The notes below the pieces were generated by a model. It searched no databases, was not told the origin of the DNA, and saw only the letters and a list, made by a program, of their open reading frames with translations. Shown piece by piece: positions 14,929-24,068 of a DNA stretch of 64,000 bases; the first letter of the stretch is position 1, and each line of letters opens with the position of its first letter. The stretch comes from Atopomonas sediminilitoris. Its GTDB lineage: Bacteria; Pseudomonadota; Gammaproteobacteria; Pseudomonadales; Pseudomonadaceae. The stretch is from the NCBI RefSeq assembly GCF_022601735.1, contig NZ_JAKUMM010000008.1, positions 1-64,000 on the forward strand, given 5' to 3'. A program made the position numbers and the translations under genes.

Positions 14929-15368
14929 GCGGCGACCCCAGCGAGCACATCGTCGAGCATAATGCCCAAGCCGCCATGCACCTCGCGGTCGCACCAACTG
15001 ATGGGCCACGGCTTGAGGATGTCGATCAAGCGAAATAGCGCGAACGCCGCCAACCAGACCAACCAATGCGCAGGTGCTAGCCATAGTGTGATCCACAGTC
15101 CAACGAATTCATCCCAGACGATGCCGCCATGGTCGTGCACGCCGAGGTCGCGTGATACCCGCTCGCACAGCCAGATACCAAAGATTGCCGCCAGTAAGAT
15201 TAGCAGCCCAGCCAACCAAGGCGACAACCACTGCAAGGCAATGCCGAACGGCAGGGCCATTAACGTGCCCCAAGTGCCCGGCGCCTTGGGCATCGCGCCG
15301 GAGCCTAAACCAAACGCCAAGAAGTGCCATGGATTACGCCATACCGACGCCGGTGTAGTCTCAGTCAT
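14874..15368 (-). CDS. pgpA: Phosphatidylglycerophosphatase A
   Basis: A 164-aa inner-membrane phosphatase that removes the phosphate from phosphatidylglycerophosphate to yield phosphatidylglycerol. It shows the family features GLGSGAMPKAPGTWGTL (~27-43), DEFVGLWITL with the conserved DE pair (~91-100), and WCDREVHGGLGIMLDDVLAG, holding the catalytic acidic residues, plus three to four membrane helices. The ATG at 15368 overlaps the end of thiL by eight bases, the usual thiL-pgpA coupling in Gammaproteobacteria. The next gene probably begins inside its last codons. Confidence 0.95.
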   Translation of the reverse strand: MTETTPASVWRNPWHFLAFGLGSGAMPKAPGTWGTLMALPFGIALQWLSPWLAGLLILLAAIFGIWLCERVSRDLGVHDHGGIVWDEFVGLWITLWLAPAHWLVWLAAFALFRLIDILKPWPISWCDREVHGGLGIMLDDVLAGVAAWALLQLGLWWAGYSLLI

Positions 15369-16335
15369 GCTGTCCCTGCGCAAAATGTTCATAGCCACCA
15401 CCCTGCACCCACTGCCGTTCGCCGTGGTGAATCAGCGCCACTGCGGCCGTTCCGGCCAGCACACGGCCGACCACCTGCACGGCAAACCCTTCAGCCTGCA
15501 GGCCTTCAAGGCAACGCTTGGGCAAGGTAAACGCCAAGCGATAATCATCACCGCCACGCAACGCGTAAGCCAAGGCGGCTTCGCTGCCGTGCAACGCTTG
15601 CGCCAGCGGATCGACCGGCACCCGCGCGGCGTCAATCTCCAGCGTCACCCCGGAGGCGTGCGCCAGATGGCCACAGTCGGCCAATAAACCATCGGAAATA
15701 TCAATCACGCTGCTGGCACGCCCACGCAAGGCACGGCCCAAAGCGATTTGCGGCTCAGGCTGCCAGTAGCGTTTGAGTAACGCCGCGGCCGCCGCTGTAT
15801 CCGTGCGCTCACCCAGCACCCACGGCAACGCTGCCGCTGCCTGCCCCAGCACACCGCCGACGCACAGCAGATCCCCCATTTGCGCACCACGCCGACGCAG
15901 CGCCAAACCTTGCGGCACTCGCCCCAACACGGTGAGATTGATGCTTAACGCACCGCGTGTGGTGTCGCCGCCGACCAAGCGCACGCGATAACGCAAGGCC
16001 GCTTCGTTCAAGCCTTTGGCAAAGGCACTCAGCCACGCGTCATCGGCCTGCGGCAAACTCAGCGCTAAGGTAAAACCCAGCGGTCGTGCGCCCATGGCAG
16101 CCAAATCGCTCAAGGTGCAGCCCAGCGCCCGCCACGCCAACGCATACGGATCAGCGTCGAGCGGAAAGTGCACACCTTGATTGAGGGTATCGGTAGAAAC
16201 GACCAGTTGCTGGCCGTGGGCGATATCGAGCACAGCGCAGTCATCGCCAATGCCCAGCACCAGCGCATCGCCTGGCGCCGCACAAGCGGCGCTGGCGAAG
16301 TGACGCGCAATCAGCGCGAATTCAGCCGCTGGCAT
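15361..16335 (-). CDS. thiL: Thiamine-monophosphate kinase
   Basis: A 324-aa ATP-dependent kinase of the PurM/ThiL fold that makes thiamine diphosphate from thiamine phosphate. The N-terminal metal/ATP segment GIGDDCAVLD (~28-37), STDTLNQGVHFPLD (~47-60), RLVGGDTTRG (~118-127) and VIDISDGLLADCGHL (~211-225) are the expected motifs. Length is normal. It begins two bases before nusB ends in transcription order (gap 16336-16337) and overlaps pgpA, placing it in the long rib-nusB-thiL-pgpA operon. Confidence 0.96.
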   Translation of the reverse strand: MPAAEFALIARHFASAACAAPGDALVLGIGDDCAVLDIAHGQQLVVSTDTLNQGVHFPLDADPYALAWRALGCTLSDLAAMGARPLGFTLALSLPQADDAWLSAFAKGLNEAALRYRVRLVGGDTTRGALSINLTVLGRVPQGLALRRRGAQMGDLLCVGGVLGQAAAALPWVLGERTDTAAAAALLKRYWQPEPQIALGRALRGRASSVIDISDGLLADCGHLAHASGVTLEIDAARVPVDPLAQALHGSEAALAYALRGGDDYRLAFTLPKRCLEGLQAEGFAVQVVGRVLAGTAAVALIHHGERQWVQGGGYEHFAQGQHD

Positions 16336-16337
16336 TC

Positions 16338-16805
16338 TTAGCGCTTGGCGCCACGCAGCTCGGCACTGCGTAAGCGCGGTGCAAGACGATCAAGAATACC
16401 GTTAACGAATTTGTGACCATCGGTGGCGCCGTAAACCTTGGCCAGCTCGATGCCTTCGTTAATCACTACTTTGTAGGGCACATCAACACGGTTACGCAGC
16501 TCGTAGGTCGACAAGCGCAACACCGCCAGCTCAACCGGATCGACTTCCGCCATGGCGCGATCGAGGAAGGGCTCGAAGCACTCATCGATATCGCTTTTTA
16601 AGCGCGCCACGCCCGTGAGCAGCTCATGGAAGTAAGCACCGTCGACATCACTGAAGTCGTTATCGGTGCGGAACTGGGCTTCGATCTCAGTCACCGACTG
16701 CCCCGCCATGTGCCATGAGTACAACGCCTGCACCGCTAAGCTACGGGCTTTGCGGCGCTTGGCGATGGGCGATTTAGCGGCCTTAGGCTTGCCTTGTTCG
16801 CTCAC
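16338..16805 (-). CDS. nusB: Transcription antitermination factor NusB
   Basis: A 155-aa RNA-binding antitermination factor that pairs with NusE (ribosomal S10) on boxA RNA of rRNA operons. A basic N-terminus ([19 protein letters not shown]) precedes [10 protein letters not shown], and the core motifs [20 protein letters not shown] and [17 protein letters not shown] are present. It overlaps ribH by four bases (ATGA), an arrangement conserved with riboflavin genes in many Proteobacteria. Confidence 0.96.
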   Translation of the reverse strand: MSEQGKPKAAKSPIAKRRKARSLAVQALYSWHMAGQSVTEIEAQFRTDNDFSDVDGAYFHELLTGVARLKSDIDECFEPFLDRAMAEVDPVELAVLRLSTYELRNRVDVPYKVVINEGIELAKVYGATDGHKFVNGILDRLAPRLRSAELRGAKR

Positions 16806-17278
16806 ACGGCCTCCAGCGCAGCGATAGCGCTGAGCATTTCCAGAGCAGAGATAGCGGCTTCAGCGCCTTTATTACCGGCCTTGGTGCCAGAGCGCTCGAT
16901 GGCTTGTTCGATCGAATCGACCGTCAGCACGCCGAAGGAAACCGGCAGAGCGTATTCCAACGACACTTGCGCCAAGCCTTTGGTGCACTCACCGGCCACG
17001 TATTCAAAGTGCGGTGTGCCGCCACGAATCACTGCGCCCAAGGCAACAATGGCTTCAAACTTGCCGCTGGCAGCCAATTTCTTCGCCATCAGGGGCATTT
17101 CAAAGGCACCGGGCACACGCACCAGGGTGATGTCGTCCGCGCTCACGCCGTGGCGTACTAGGGTGTCCACCGCGCCTTCGACCAAGCTTTCGACAACAAA
17201 GCTGTTGAAACGGCCGACTAGCAGCGCATAACGACCCTTAGGGGCGGTAAAAGTACCTTCGATGGTCTTCAGGTTCAT
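16802..17278 (-). CDS. ribH: 6,7-dimethyl-8-ribityllumazine synthase
   Basis: A 158-aa lumazine synthase, condensing dihydroxybutanone phosphate with the ribitylaminopyrimidine. [18 protein letters not shown] (~19-36), [17 protein letters not shown], the phosphate-binding [13 protein letters not shown] (~79-91) with its catalytic histidine, and [15 protein letters not shown] are all present. ATG 17278 begins [10 protein letters not shown]; a longer frame would run to 17326 without family similarity. It sits 57 bp after ribBA and overlaps nusB. Confidence 0.96.
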   Translation of the reverse strand: MNLKTIEGTFTAPKGRYALLVGRFNSFVVESLVEGAVDTLVRHGVSADDITLVRVPGAFEMPLMAKKLAASGKFEAIVALGAVIRGGTPHFEYVAGECTKGLAQVSLEYALPVSFGVLTVDSIEQAIERSGTKAGNKGAEAAISALEMLSAIAALEAV

Positions 17279-17335
17279 GGTTATCTCGTCACAATAAAGA
17301 GCGGGCAAGCCAGCAAGGCCTGCCACAGGAAAGGG

Positions 17336-18430
17336 TTATTCGCAGTCGACGTATTCTACAACTTCCAAGTCGAAGCCGGATATGCCGTTGAACTTCATCG
17401 GTGCCGACAGCAAACGCATTTTGCGCACGCCCAAGTCGCGCAGAATCTGCGAACCGGCACCCACTTCTTGATACGACGCTGGGCGCTTAGGTGTTTCGGC
17501 AACGCCGGTTTGCCGCTGCACGTGCGCCAGCAAGGCATCGCCGCTGAGCTGGTTGCCGAGCAACAGCACCACGCCTTTACCGGCCTCGGCCACTTTGGTC
17601 ATCGCCGCGCGCAGGCTCCAGCGACCTTCTTGCTTGACCATCAGCAGGTCGCGCAGTGGGTCCATGTTGTGGACGCGGACTAAGGTTGGCTCTTCGGCAC
17701 TGATCTCGCCCATGGTCAACGCGAGGTGAATATCGCCCTCGACGCCGTCACGGTAGGTGACCAAATTGAACTCGCCGTGTTCGGTATCCAGCGGCTGCTG
17801 ATTAACCCGCTGCACGGTGCGCTCGTGTAACAAGCGGTAATGAATCAGGTCGGCGATAGTACCGATCTTGATGTTGTGCTCTTGGGCGAACACTTCCAGC
17901 TCAGGGCGACGCGACATGGTGCCGTCGTCATTCATGATTTCGCAGATCACCCCTGAAGGCTCGAAACCCGCCAGCCGCGCCAAATCACACGCAGCCTCAG
18001 TGTGTCCAGCACGCGCCAGCACGCCGCCAGGCTGAGCCATCAGCGGGAAGATATGACCGGGGCTGACGATATCGTCAGCGGTAACATCCGGCGCCACCGC
18101 GGCCTGCACTGTGCGGGCGCGATCGGCGGCAGAAATACCGGTGGTGACACCGGTCGCGGCTTCGATCGACACGGTGAACTTAGTGCCAAAGCCCGAGTTA
18201 TTGCGCGCGGCCATCAGCGGCAGATTAAGCAGCTCGCAGCGTTCTTTGCTCATCGGCATGCAGATCAAGCCACGGGCAAAGCGCGCCATGAAGTTGATGT
18301 GCTCAGCCTGCACCGCCTCCGAGGCCATGATGATGTCGCCTTCGTTCTCGCGGTCTTCGTCATCCATCAAGATGACCATCTTGCCAGCGCGGATGTCTTC
18401 GATCAGTTCTTCAATACTATTGAGGGCCAC
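17336..18430 (-). CDS. ribB: 3,4-dihydroxy-2-butanone-4-phosphate synthase with degenerate RibA half
   Basis: A 364-aa RibBA-like protein. The first ~200 residues are an intact DHBP synthase, turning ribulose 5-phosphate into dihydroxybutanone phosphate: [10 protein letters not shown] (23-32), [26 protein letters not shown] and [14 protein letters not shown]. The second half keeps the GTP cyclohydrolase II fold outline ([22 protein letters not shown]) but lacks the zinc-binding cysteine cluster and the catalytic segment that normally follows the RVH strand. It should not open GTP, so a separate RibA must exist elsewhere. This degenerate form is known from Pseudomonas-type genomes. It lies 27 bp after ribE in the operon. 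Confidence 0.94.
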   Translation of the reverse strand: MALNSIEELIEDIRAGKMVILMDDEDRENEGDIIMASEAVQAEHINFMARFARGLICMPMSKERCELLNLPLMAARNNSGFGTKFTVSIEAATGVTTGISAADRARTVQAAVAPDVTADDIVSPGHIFPLMAQPGGVLARAGHTEAACDLARLAGFEPSGVICEIMNDDGTMSRRPELEVFAQEHNIKIGTIADLIHYRLLHERTVQRVNQQPLDTEHGEFNLVTYRDGVEGDIHLALTMGEISAEEPTLVRVHNMDPLRDLLMVKQEGRWSLRAAMTKVAEAGKGVVLLLGNQLSGDALLAHVQRQTGVAETPKRPASYQEVGAGSQILRDLGVRKMRLLSAPMKFNGISGFDLEVVEYVDCE

Positions 18431-18457
18431 AGGGCGGCTCCTTGGACAGGTCAGTCG

Positions 18458-19123
18458 TTAAGATTTGAGAAAGCCATGCTCGGCCAGAAAAGCTTCGCTG
18501 ATGCCGCCAGCGGCGGAACCTTCAGCGGCCTTATCGCCCAGCAGCAAGCGTTCCAGATAGCGCGCCAGAAGGTCGACTTCCAAGTTGACCCGACGCCCCG
18601 GCCGATAGTCGGCCATGATGGTTTCCTTGGCGGTGTGCGGCACGATATTAAGATCGAACACCGCACCATCAACCGCATTCACCGTCAGGCTGGTGCCATC
18701 GACGGTGATGGAACCTTTGTGGGCAATGTATTTGGCCAGTTCTTTGGGCGCGCGCACGCGAAAGTGAATGGAGCGCGCGTCATCGTCGCGACTCACCACC
18801 TCACCCACGCCATCCACATGCCCGCTGACCAAATGCCCGCCCAAACGCGTGGTCGGCGTGAGGGCTTTTTCCAGATTGACCGTGCTGCCCACTTTCAAGT
18901 CAACAAACGCGGTACGGCGGATGGTTTCGCCAGAAACATCGGCCCAAAAACCATCACCCGGCAGCTCCACGGCGGTGAGGCACACGCCGTTCACCGCGAT
19001 GCTGTCACCCAGTTTTACATCGCCTAAGTCCAGGGCATTGGTTTGCACATAGACGCGCACATCACCGCCTTTGGGGGTCAGCGCACGAAGGGTGCCTTGG
19101 GCTTCGATAATGCCGGTAAACAT
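18458..19123 (-). CDS. ribE: Riboflavin synthase, alpha subunit
   Basis: A 221-aa riboflavin synthase that dismutates two lumazines to riboflavin. It has the internal duplication typical of the family: [15 protein letters not shown] with [12 protein letters not shown] in the first half, and [14 protein letters not shown] with [18 protein letters not shown] in the second. A C-terminal helix precedes the stop. It follows ribD with only two bases between them. Some genomes call the gene ribC. Confidence 0.96.
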   Translation of the reverse strand: MFTGIIEAQGTLRALTPKGGDVRVYVQTNALDLGDVKLGDSIAVNGVCLTAVELPGDGFWADVSGETIRRTAFVDLKVGSTVNLEKALTPTTRLGGHLVSGHVDGVGEVVSRDDDARSIHFRVRAPKELAKYIAHKGSITVDGTSLTVNAVDGAVFDLNIVPHTAKETIMADYRPGRRVNLEVDLLARYLERLLLGDKAAEGSAAGGISEAFLAEHGFLKS

Positions 19124-19125
19124 GT

Positions 19126-20247
19126 TTACTCCTTCAATGGTCGCGCGATGATCAGCTGATCGCTGCCCACCATGCGCCGTTCAGTAATACTCAGCCTAGG
19201 GCCGTCAGCCAGCTTGTCCAGCGGCCAATCGAGTAGCGGGCGCGCCGCGCTGCCTAACAACAAGGGCGCTTGAAACAGCCAATACTCATCCACCAGCCCC
19301 GCCTGAGCAAAAGCCCCAGCTAATCGCGGGCCGGCTTCCACCAGCACTTCGTTGATCTGTTCGGCGGCCAGCTGCGCCAGCAAGGCTGACAAATCCAACT
19401 GTTGCTCGTGCAACGCCACCGGCAACACCCGGTGCCCAGCTTCGCGATAAGCAGTCGTCGCGCTATCCGCGACCGCCGGCGCCGTTGCCAGCCACGCAGG
19501 GCCCGCCTGATAAAACGCGGCAGTTAACGGCACGCGCAAGCGGCTATCAATCAACAGGCGCAGCGGTGGGCGACTGAGGGCCAGCGCGCGGCCTTCTTCA
19601 TCAAGCCCTAGCTCATCGGCGCGCACGGTCAGGCGGGCATTGTCGAGCAGCACGGTATCGGCACCGCTGATGATCAGCGACGACTGCGCGCGCAGGCGCT
19701 GTACCGCTTGGCGCGCGGCAGGGCCGGTAATCCACTGGCTCTCACCGCTGGCCATGGCCGTGCGACCGTCCAAGCTCATGCCCAACTTAACGCGCACCCA
19801 GGGTCGGCCCTGCTCCATGCGCTGGATAAAGCCCGGGTTCAGCGCGCGCGCGTCGGCCTCAAGCAAACCGCTCTCAACCATAGCCCCCGCGGCACGCAAA
19901 CGCGCCAACCCTTGCCCTGCCACTTGCGGATTGGGGTCTTGCATCGCAGCCACCACGCGACTCACGCCGCCAGCCAGCAAGGCATCGGCACACGGGCCGG
20001 TGCGCCCATGATGGCTACAGGGTTCTAAGGTTACGTAGGCCGTGGCTCCGCGCGCACGCTCACCGGCTGCACGCAAAGCGTGTACCTCGGCGTGCGGCTC
20101 GCCAGCGCGGGCGTGCCAGCCTTCGCCGACAACTTCGCCGTCGCGCACCAGCACACAGCCGACGCGCGGATTAGGATGGGTAGAGTACAAACCACGGCGC
20201 GCCAGTTGCAGCGCGCGCGCCATGGCGGCGTGATCGGACAGGCTCAT
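19126..20247 (-). CDS. ribD: Bifunctional riboflavin deaminase/reductase
   Basis: A 373-aa fusion catalysing two successive steps on the GTP-derived pyrimidine. The N-terminal ~145 residues are a zinc deaminase: [22 protein letters not shown] and [16 protein letters not shown] supply the His/Glu and two Cys. The C-terminal ~220 residues are the NADPH reductase ([38 protein letters not shown]). ATG 20247 overlaps the nrdR stop by four bases; upstream in-frame sequence lies inside nrdR and was rejected. Confidence 0.96.
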   Translation of the reverse strand: MSLSDHAAMARALQLARRGLYSTHPNPRVGCVLVRDGEVVGEGWHARAGEPHAEVHALRAAGERARGATAYVTLEPCSHHGRTGPCADALLAGGVSRVVAAMQDPNPQVAGQGLARLRAAGAMVESGLLEADARALNPGFIQRMEQGRPWVRVKLGMSLDGRTAMASGESQWITGPAARQAVQRLRAQSSLIISGADTVLLDNARLTVRADELGLDEEGRALALSRPPLRLLIDSRLRVPLTAAFYQAGPAWLATAPAVADSATTAYREAGHRVLPVALHEQQLDLSALLAQLAAEQINEVLVEAGPRLAGAFAQAGLVDEYWLFQAPLLLGSAARPLLDWPLDKLADGPRLSITERRMVGSDQLIIARPLKE

Positions 20248-20711
20248 GAATGCTGGGTAGGTTCGCGCGACAGGCGCTCGATTTCTTCGCGGAATTCGTT
20301 CAAATCTTGGAAGCGCTTGTACACCGAGGCGAAGCGGATATAAGCCACTTCGTCGAGCTTCTGCAGCTCCTCCATCACCCACTCGCCCAAGGTCAACGAC
20401 TTGACCTCGCGCTCGCCGGTGGCGCGCAGCTGATGCTTGATATGGGCGATGGCTTCTTCTAAACGCTCGACACTCACCGGACGCTTTTCCAGCGCACGCT
20501 GCAGGCCGGCGCGCAGCTTGTCTTCATCGAAGGGCTGACGCGAGCCGTCTTGCTTGATGATGCGCGGCATCACCAACTCGGCGGTTTCAAAGGTGGTGTA
20601 GCGTTCTTGACAGGCAAGGCACTCACGGCGACGGCGCACTTGCTCGCCTTCGGCCACCAAGCGCGAGTCGATCACCTTGGTATCGTGGGCACCACAAAAG
20701 GGACAGTGCAT
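20244..20711 (-). CDS. nrdR: Transcriptional repressor NrdR
   Basis: A 155-aa repressor of ribonucleotide reductase genes, which senses ATP/dATP. The N-terminal zinc ribbon uses Cys3, Cys6, Cys31 and Cys34 (HCPFCG, ECLACQ). The ATP-cone follows ([35 protein letters not shown]). ATG 20711 is chosen since it starts exactly at the zinc ribbon. It is the first gene of the nrdR-ribD-ribE-ribB-ribH-nusB-thiL-pgpA run on the minus strand. Confidence 0.96.
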   Translation of the reverse strand: MHCPFCGAHDTKVIDSRLVAEGEQVRRRRECLACQERYTTFETAELVMPRIIKQDGSRQPFDEDKLRAGLQRALEKRPVSVERLEEAIAHIKHQLRATGEREVKSLTLGEWVMEELQKLDEVAYIRFASVYKRFQDLNEFREEIERLSREPTQHS

Positions 20712-20787
20712 GGCCGTAACCGCATAAAGAACAGGGGGCGCCATGGTAGCGCAAAGCGCCGTGCAAGCCTACCCGCGCCCCTGCCCG

Positions 20788-21906
20788 TCAGTCGTTACAG
20801 GGCGCTGGCAGGGCCTTGATCCACTGTTCAATCATGGTCACCCCTTCGGCGTGCGCCAAACTACGGCCCAGCTCGGGCATCATCTCCCCCGGATCTAGGC
20901 TGGCCATGCGATAGCTGAGAATGGAGTCTTGCGGCCGCCCGGGACTGATCGCCACCGGCCGATCACCGGTGCCCTTACCCGCCGCAATCGGGGCTTTACA
21001 CAATCCCAGATGCAGTGGGTCCGTGGTGACGCTATCGAGCCACAAGGCCGAGGTACGCGCCGCACCTTTGGGGTTATGGCAGTGGCCACAATTGATATCC
21101 AGATAGCTGCGCGCTTGCTGCTCAAGCGTTTCATGCGCGCGCGGCTCGGGCCAAAGCGCCGCTTGTGGTGGCTCAGCCGGCACCCCGACTAACAACCCAC
21201 GCGCCTGCCAGTAGGCGAGTTGATTCTGCACACCCACCGCGTAGGGGTAGTCTTTGTTTAAATGCCGCGCTTTGGGCCCCAGCGGGCGCAACTCTTTATC
21301 CACATGGTTTTGCGCGTGACACCCCAAGCATTGGTTGGCATCCGGCACCGTGTACGTAAAGTGCTGCACCTGCCCGTGGCTATCGCGGGCGCTTAACGGC
21401 AACTCAGTACCAATCCACGCTAGGCGCGCTTCTTGCTGATCGGCATCCCACACGTAGGGCAACGCTACCCAGCCCTGCTCTTGATGCACCAACAGGCGCG
21501 TTTCAATCAGCTGCACTTGCGCCAGCGGCAGCTCATTGGCCAAGGCCGCTGGGCTGCGACTATCGCTGAGCTGCAGCGTGCCGTCGCCGCTCTTGGGGTA
21601 ATAAAAGGTTTTACTCAGCACCGTGCCCACGGGGTAGTCAAAGTGCTCAGCCGCGTAATTGGCCTGCGTGCCCGGCGGCAACCACACCGTGCGCAGCTTG
21701 TGCGCGTAATCGCTGAATAGCGGGGTATTCAAGTCGTACGGGGTGACCGCTCCCTGCGGGCGCAGCACGCCATCGTCTAGGGTGAGCATGCCCCAGTCAC
21801 TGAGTTGCTCGGGGTAGTCTTCGCCGTTGGGCAAATACAAAGGCTCGGCGGCCTGCTGGCAACCTGCCAACAAGCCAACCAGCAACACGAGCACACCTTT
21901 GCTCAT
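20788..21906 (-). CDS. Dihaem c-type cytochrome lipoprotein (SO2930 family)
   Basis: A 372-aa exported lipoprotein with two haem-c motifs, CLGCH (~193-197) and CGHCH (~273-277). The lipobox is LLAGC near residue 16. It matches the SO2930/HNE_0200-type family whose members are usually encoded next to a beta-helix lipoprotein, exactly as here: its ATG shares a base with the stop of that gene (TGATG). Conserved pieces include LNTPLFSDYAHKLRTVWLP and the distal GEMMPELGRS. Function is unestablished; a periplasmic electron-transfer or sugar-oxidation role is guesswork. Confidence 0.88.
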   Translation of the reverse strand: MSKGVLVLLVGLLAGCQQAAEPLYLPNGEDYPEQLSDWGMLTLDDGVLRPQGAVTPYDLNTPLFSDYAHKLRTVWLPPGTQANYAAEHFDYPVGTVLSKTFYYPKSGDGTLQLSDSRSPAALANELPLAQVQLIETRLLVHQEQGWVALPYVWDADQQEARLAWIGTELPLSARDSHGQVQHFTYTVPDANQCLGCHAQNHVDKELRPLGPKARHLNKDYPYAVGVQNQLAYWQARGLLVGVPAEPPQAALWPEPRAHETLEQQARSYLDINCGHCHNPKGAARTSALWLDSVTTDPLHLGLCKAPIAAGKGTGDRPVAISPGRPQDSILSYRMASLDPGEMMPELGRSLAHAEGVTMIEQWIKALPAPCND

Positions 21907-23165
21907 CAACCTTGCTCCTGTGCGGCCGCGCTCGCCTCATCCGCAACAAACGGCAGCGCAATCGCGGGCAGCGGCGTTAACGTGCACTGGTGCGCGCTGG
22001 TGTCGGTTGATATTTGTTTAAAGCCATTGCCGGCGTCCACGTTCACCAACCCCGCTGCACCGTTATCCAAGCACAGGCGCAGCGCGGCCGGCAGCTGGCC
22101 GTTCTCCAACTTGGCCGGATCGACAATGCCATCCCACAGCACATCCGGCAGGCGGCCGTTTAAGCCAAACTCGGCAATACGCAGCGCTTTTAGCTCCAGA
22201 TGATCGGGGCTATCGCCGCCACCGCTAAAGCGATTGCCGTGGATATAGATCGATTCAGGATACGGATCAAAGTTGTCCGCCTGCTTGCCTTGGCTGTCGT
22301 AACCGGCGCTGAAATAGCTGCTGATAATGACGTTGGCGGTTTGGTTATCGGCGATGTCGTTATCGAAAATCTCCACCCGATCGTTGGAGTTGATCAACAC
22401 CCCACTGCCGGCCGGCACGCTGGCCACCACGGTGCCTTTAGGGGCGAAGTTGTCGTGATTATTGGCCACCACCTTGTTGTTAAACACCCGCGTGGTATGC
22501 CCCGGCTGCGGCAGATTAGGCATATTGAAGACGAGGATGCCGCCAGTGTTGTCGGTGGCCAGATTGCCGTACACATCGGCGCCGATGGTGTTCTCGATTT
22601 CAATACCGGCCACATTGCGCTCGGCACGGTTATTACGCACCACCACGTTGCGCGACTGCCCGACATAAATGCCGGCGTCCGAGGCCGCGTACACCACCGA
22701 ATCTTCAATCAGAGTGTTTTCCGTCTGCACCGGATACAGGCCATAGGAGCCATTCTTGGTGTCCGGCCCGTTGGTCCACTCCACACGCACGCCGCGAATC
22801 ACAATATTTTTGCCGCCGGTGATCTTCACCCCGTCGCCCTTGCTGTCTTCAATGGCGAGGTTTTCCAGCGTGAAATCCGAAGCACTAACCGTTAGCCCCT
22901 CAGCACCACTTTTTTGCCCCTTAAACGACAGCACACTTTTATCCATGCCAGCGCCGCGCAAGGTCACGCCATCCACGGTCAAGGTCAGGCTGCGGTCGAG
23001 CTGAAACGTCCCCTCGGGAACCTCAATCACCGCACCGGGCTTGGCGCGGATCAGCTGGGTTTGCAGGTCTTTTTGAAAATCAGCATGGGTTTGCGGCGCG
23101 TCTTCACCACAACCGGCGAGCAACAGCGCAGCCAATGGCGCAGCGCAAAACAGTAAACGAGGCAT
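21906..23165 (-). CDS. Parallel beta-helix lipoprotein
   Basis: A 419-aa exported protein. The signal peptide ends with the lipobox LLLAGC (residue 19), giving a lipoprotein. Residues ~55-330 are a right-handed beta-helix built of ~22-residue turns (NIVIRGVRVEW, NTLIEDSVVYA, NVVVRNNRAERN, RVEIFDNDIADN), like pectate lyases and alginate epimerases. I do not see a catalytic triad I can name. It is translationally coupled to the dihaem cytochrome gene, a pairing I remember from Shewanella and Hyphomonas, so the two probably work on the same extracellular or periplasmic substrate. Confidence 0.87.
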   Translation of the reverse strand: MPRLLFCAAPLAALLLAGCGEDAPQTHADFQKDLQTQLIRAKPGAVIEVPEGTFQLDRSLTLTVDGVTLRGAGMDKSVLSFKGQKSGAEGLTVSASDFTLENLAIEDSKGDGVKITGGKNIVIRGVRVEWTNGPDTKNGSYGLYPVQTENTLIEDSVVYAASDAGIYVGQSRNVVVRNNRAERNVAGIEIENTIGADVYGNLATDNTGGILVFNMPNLPQPGHTTRVFNNKVVANNHDNFAPKGTVVASVPAGSGVLINSNDRVEIFDNDIADNQTANVIISSYFSAGYDSQGKQADNFDPYPESIYIHGNRFSGGGDSPDHLELKALRIAEFGLNGRLPDVLWDGIVDPAKLENGQLPAALRLCLDNGAAGLVNVDAGNGFKQISTDTSAHQCTLTPLPAIALPFVADEASAAAQEQG

Positions 23166-23478
23166 GATCGGGGCTCTCTTGTTGTTATGACTGCCACGAG
23201 CCTAGCCATTGCCGGTGTGGGTGGCTTACGGAAAGCTAAAAAAACACTGACGGATTTGTGCAAAGGGGCGGTTTTGCTGGGGTTTCGGACGAGTTTTAAT
23301 TCAACCCCGTAGGCCGGGTTAGCCTAAGGCGTAACCCGACAAGCAGGCTGAAAAGGCTGCCGAAGCAACTTAAACGCACCAACCTAAAACAAGCATCGTG
23401 GCGTGGGTTTAGCGATAGTTGATTGCCAAGCTGATTTCTGCGCGTGCTGAACCTTCTTGTTTCGCCGTTCCTTGGCGA

Positions 23479-23507
23479 CTTACTTTTGTCATTGCGACAA
23501 AAGTAAG
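23479..23507. repeat. 12-bp perfect inverted repeat, 5-base loop
   Basis: CTTACTTTTGTC (23479-23490), loop ATTGC, GACAAAAGTAAG (23496-23507). It sits in the repeat mosaic and resembles, in its 'TTACTTT' arm, the palindrome at 23973-24008. Confidence 0.85.
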
Positions 23508-23560
23508 CAAAAACGCTAGCCCCAACTATCCGGTCCAGCTGCGCTGGATGCCTTCGCTCC

Positions 23561-23651
23561 GGCTGGCTTTCGTGGGGCCACGACGAAGGGCTATCCCTAG
23601 CCCATCGCCGCTTGCGCCGCATCCTTGCGGCTTACCCCACGAAAGCCAGCC
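23561..23651. repeat. 17-bp perfect inverted repeat flanking a 57-base core
   Basis: GGCTGGCTTTCGTGGGG (23561-23577) pairs perfectly with CCCCACGAAAGCCAGCC (23635-23651). A further outer pair, TATCCGG (23528-23534) and CCGGATA (23661-23667), extends the symmetry, giving a unit of about 140 bp. The size and symmetry suit a folded extragenic repeat or a miniature element. Confidence 0.8.
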
Positions 23652-23725
23652 TACGCTCTGCCGGATAAAAGGGGCGATTGGTGTTAGCTGAACCAATGGT
23701 TGTCATGTTCGACACCCTCACCCAA

Positions 23726-23747
23726 CCCTCTCCCTCAAGGGAGAGGG
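23726..23747. repeat. 10-bp perfect hairpin repeat
   Basis: CCCTCTCCCT, two bases, AGGGAGAGGG. This type of CCCTCTCCC/GGGAGAGGG hairpin recurs in the intergenic DNA of many Proteobacteria. Confidence 0.8.
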
Positions 23748-23972
23748 CTTAAAGCTGCATCAGTCATCAATGTGTGGAGCCAGGTCGTCCGAAGGCGCAA
23801 ATCCCTTGGTGTTCGGCTGAGCAGAGGGTTTGCGCAGCGGGGCGCGAGACAGGGATGTCGAGCGAGTGGCGATGGGCCAGGATGGCCCTTCGCCGCGACC
23901 CGTGGAGCAGGCCCGGTGCGAAGGGAGTTTGGCCGCAGGCCAAACCCGGACACAGGGTGCCCTTCTTCTTTG

Positions 23973-24008
23973 GTTACTTTCTTCTTGGGCACGCAAGAAG
24001 AAAGTAAC
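23973..24008. repeat. 15-bp perfect inverted repeat, 6-base loop
   Basis: GTTACTTTCTTCTTG (23973-23987), loop GGCACG, CAAGAAGAAAGTAAC (23994-24008). Together with its left flank (GGGTGCCCTTCTTCTTTG) it matches a repeat I recognise from other proteobacterial genomes, where its translation is often mis-annotated as a short protein. Confidence 0.85.
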
Positions 24009-24068
24009 GCGCCGAGAAGGCGCAACAAGATGGTTCCGCTAACACCGTTAACTATCTCGTCAACGCCA

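Larger units (their letters stand above)
23166..24068. repeat. 903-bp gene-free mosaic of inverted repeats
   Basis: This gap holds no convincing gene on either strand; the short open frames are low-complexity translations of repeats. It contains at least five separate inverted repeats: 23315-23338, 23479-23507, 23561-23651, 23726-23747 and 23973-24008. Several look like extragenic repeat families common in Proteobacteria. It separates the beta-helix/cytochrome pair from the ykgJ gene. Composition and structure suggest accumulated REP-like or mobile repeat elements, but copies elsewhere in the genome cannot be checked here. Confidence 0.7.

Noticed and set aside
18431..18457. Possible FMN riboswitch before ribB
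   Set aside because: The gap to ribE is only 27 bp and no conserved RFN-type stems are visible; the gene appears to be read through from nrdR-ribD.
18002..19027. 341-codon open frame on the plus strand across ribB and ribE
   Set aside because: Antisense to two certain riboflavin genes; no family similarity, no ribosome site; long antisense frames are expected in GC-rich DNA.
22200..22895. 231-codon open frame on the plus strand inside the beta-helix gene
   Set aside because: Its repetitive Val/Ile/His content mirrors the beta-helix repeats on the other strand; the minus-strand lipoprotein is the real gene.
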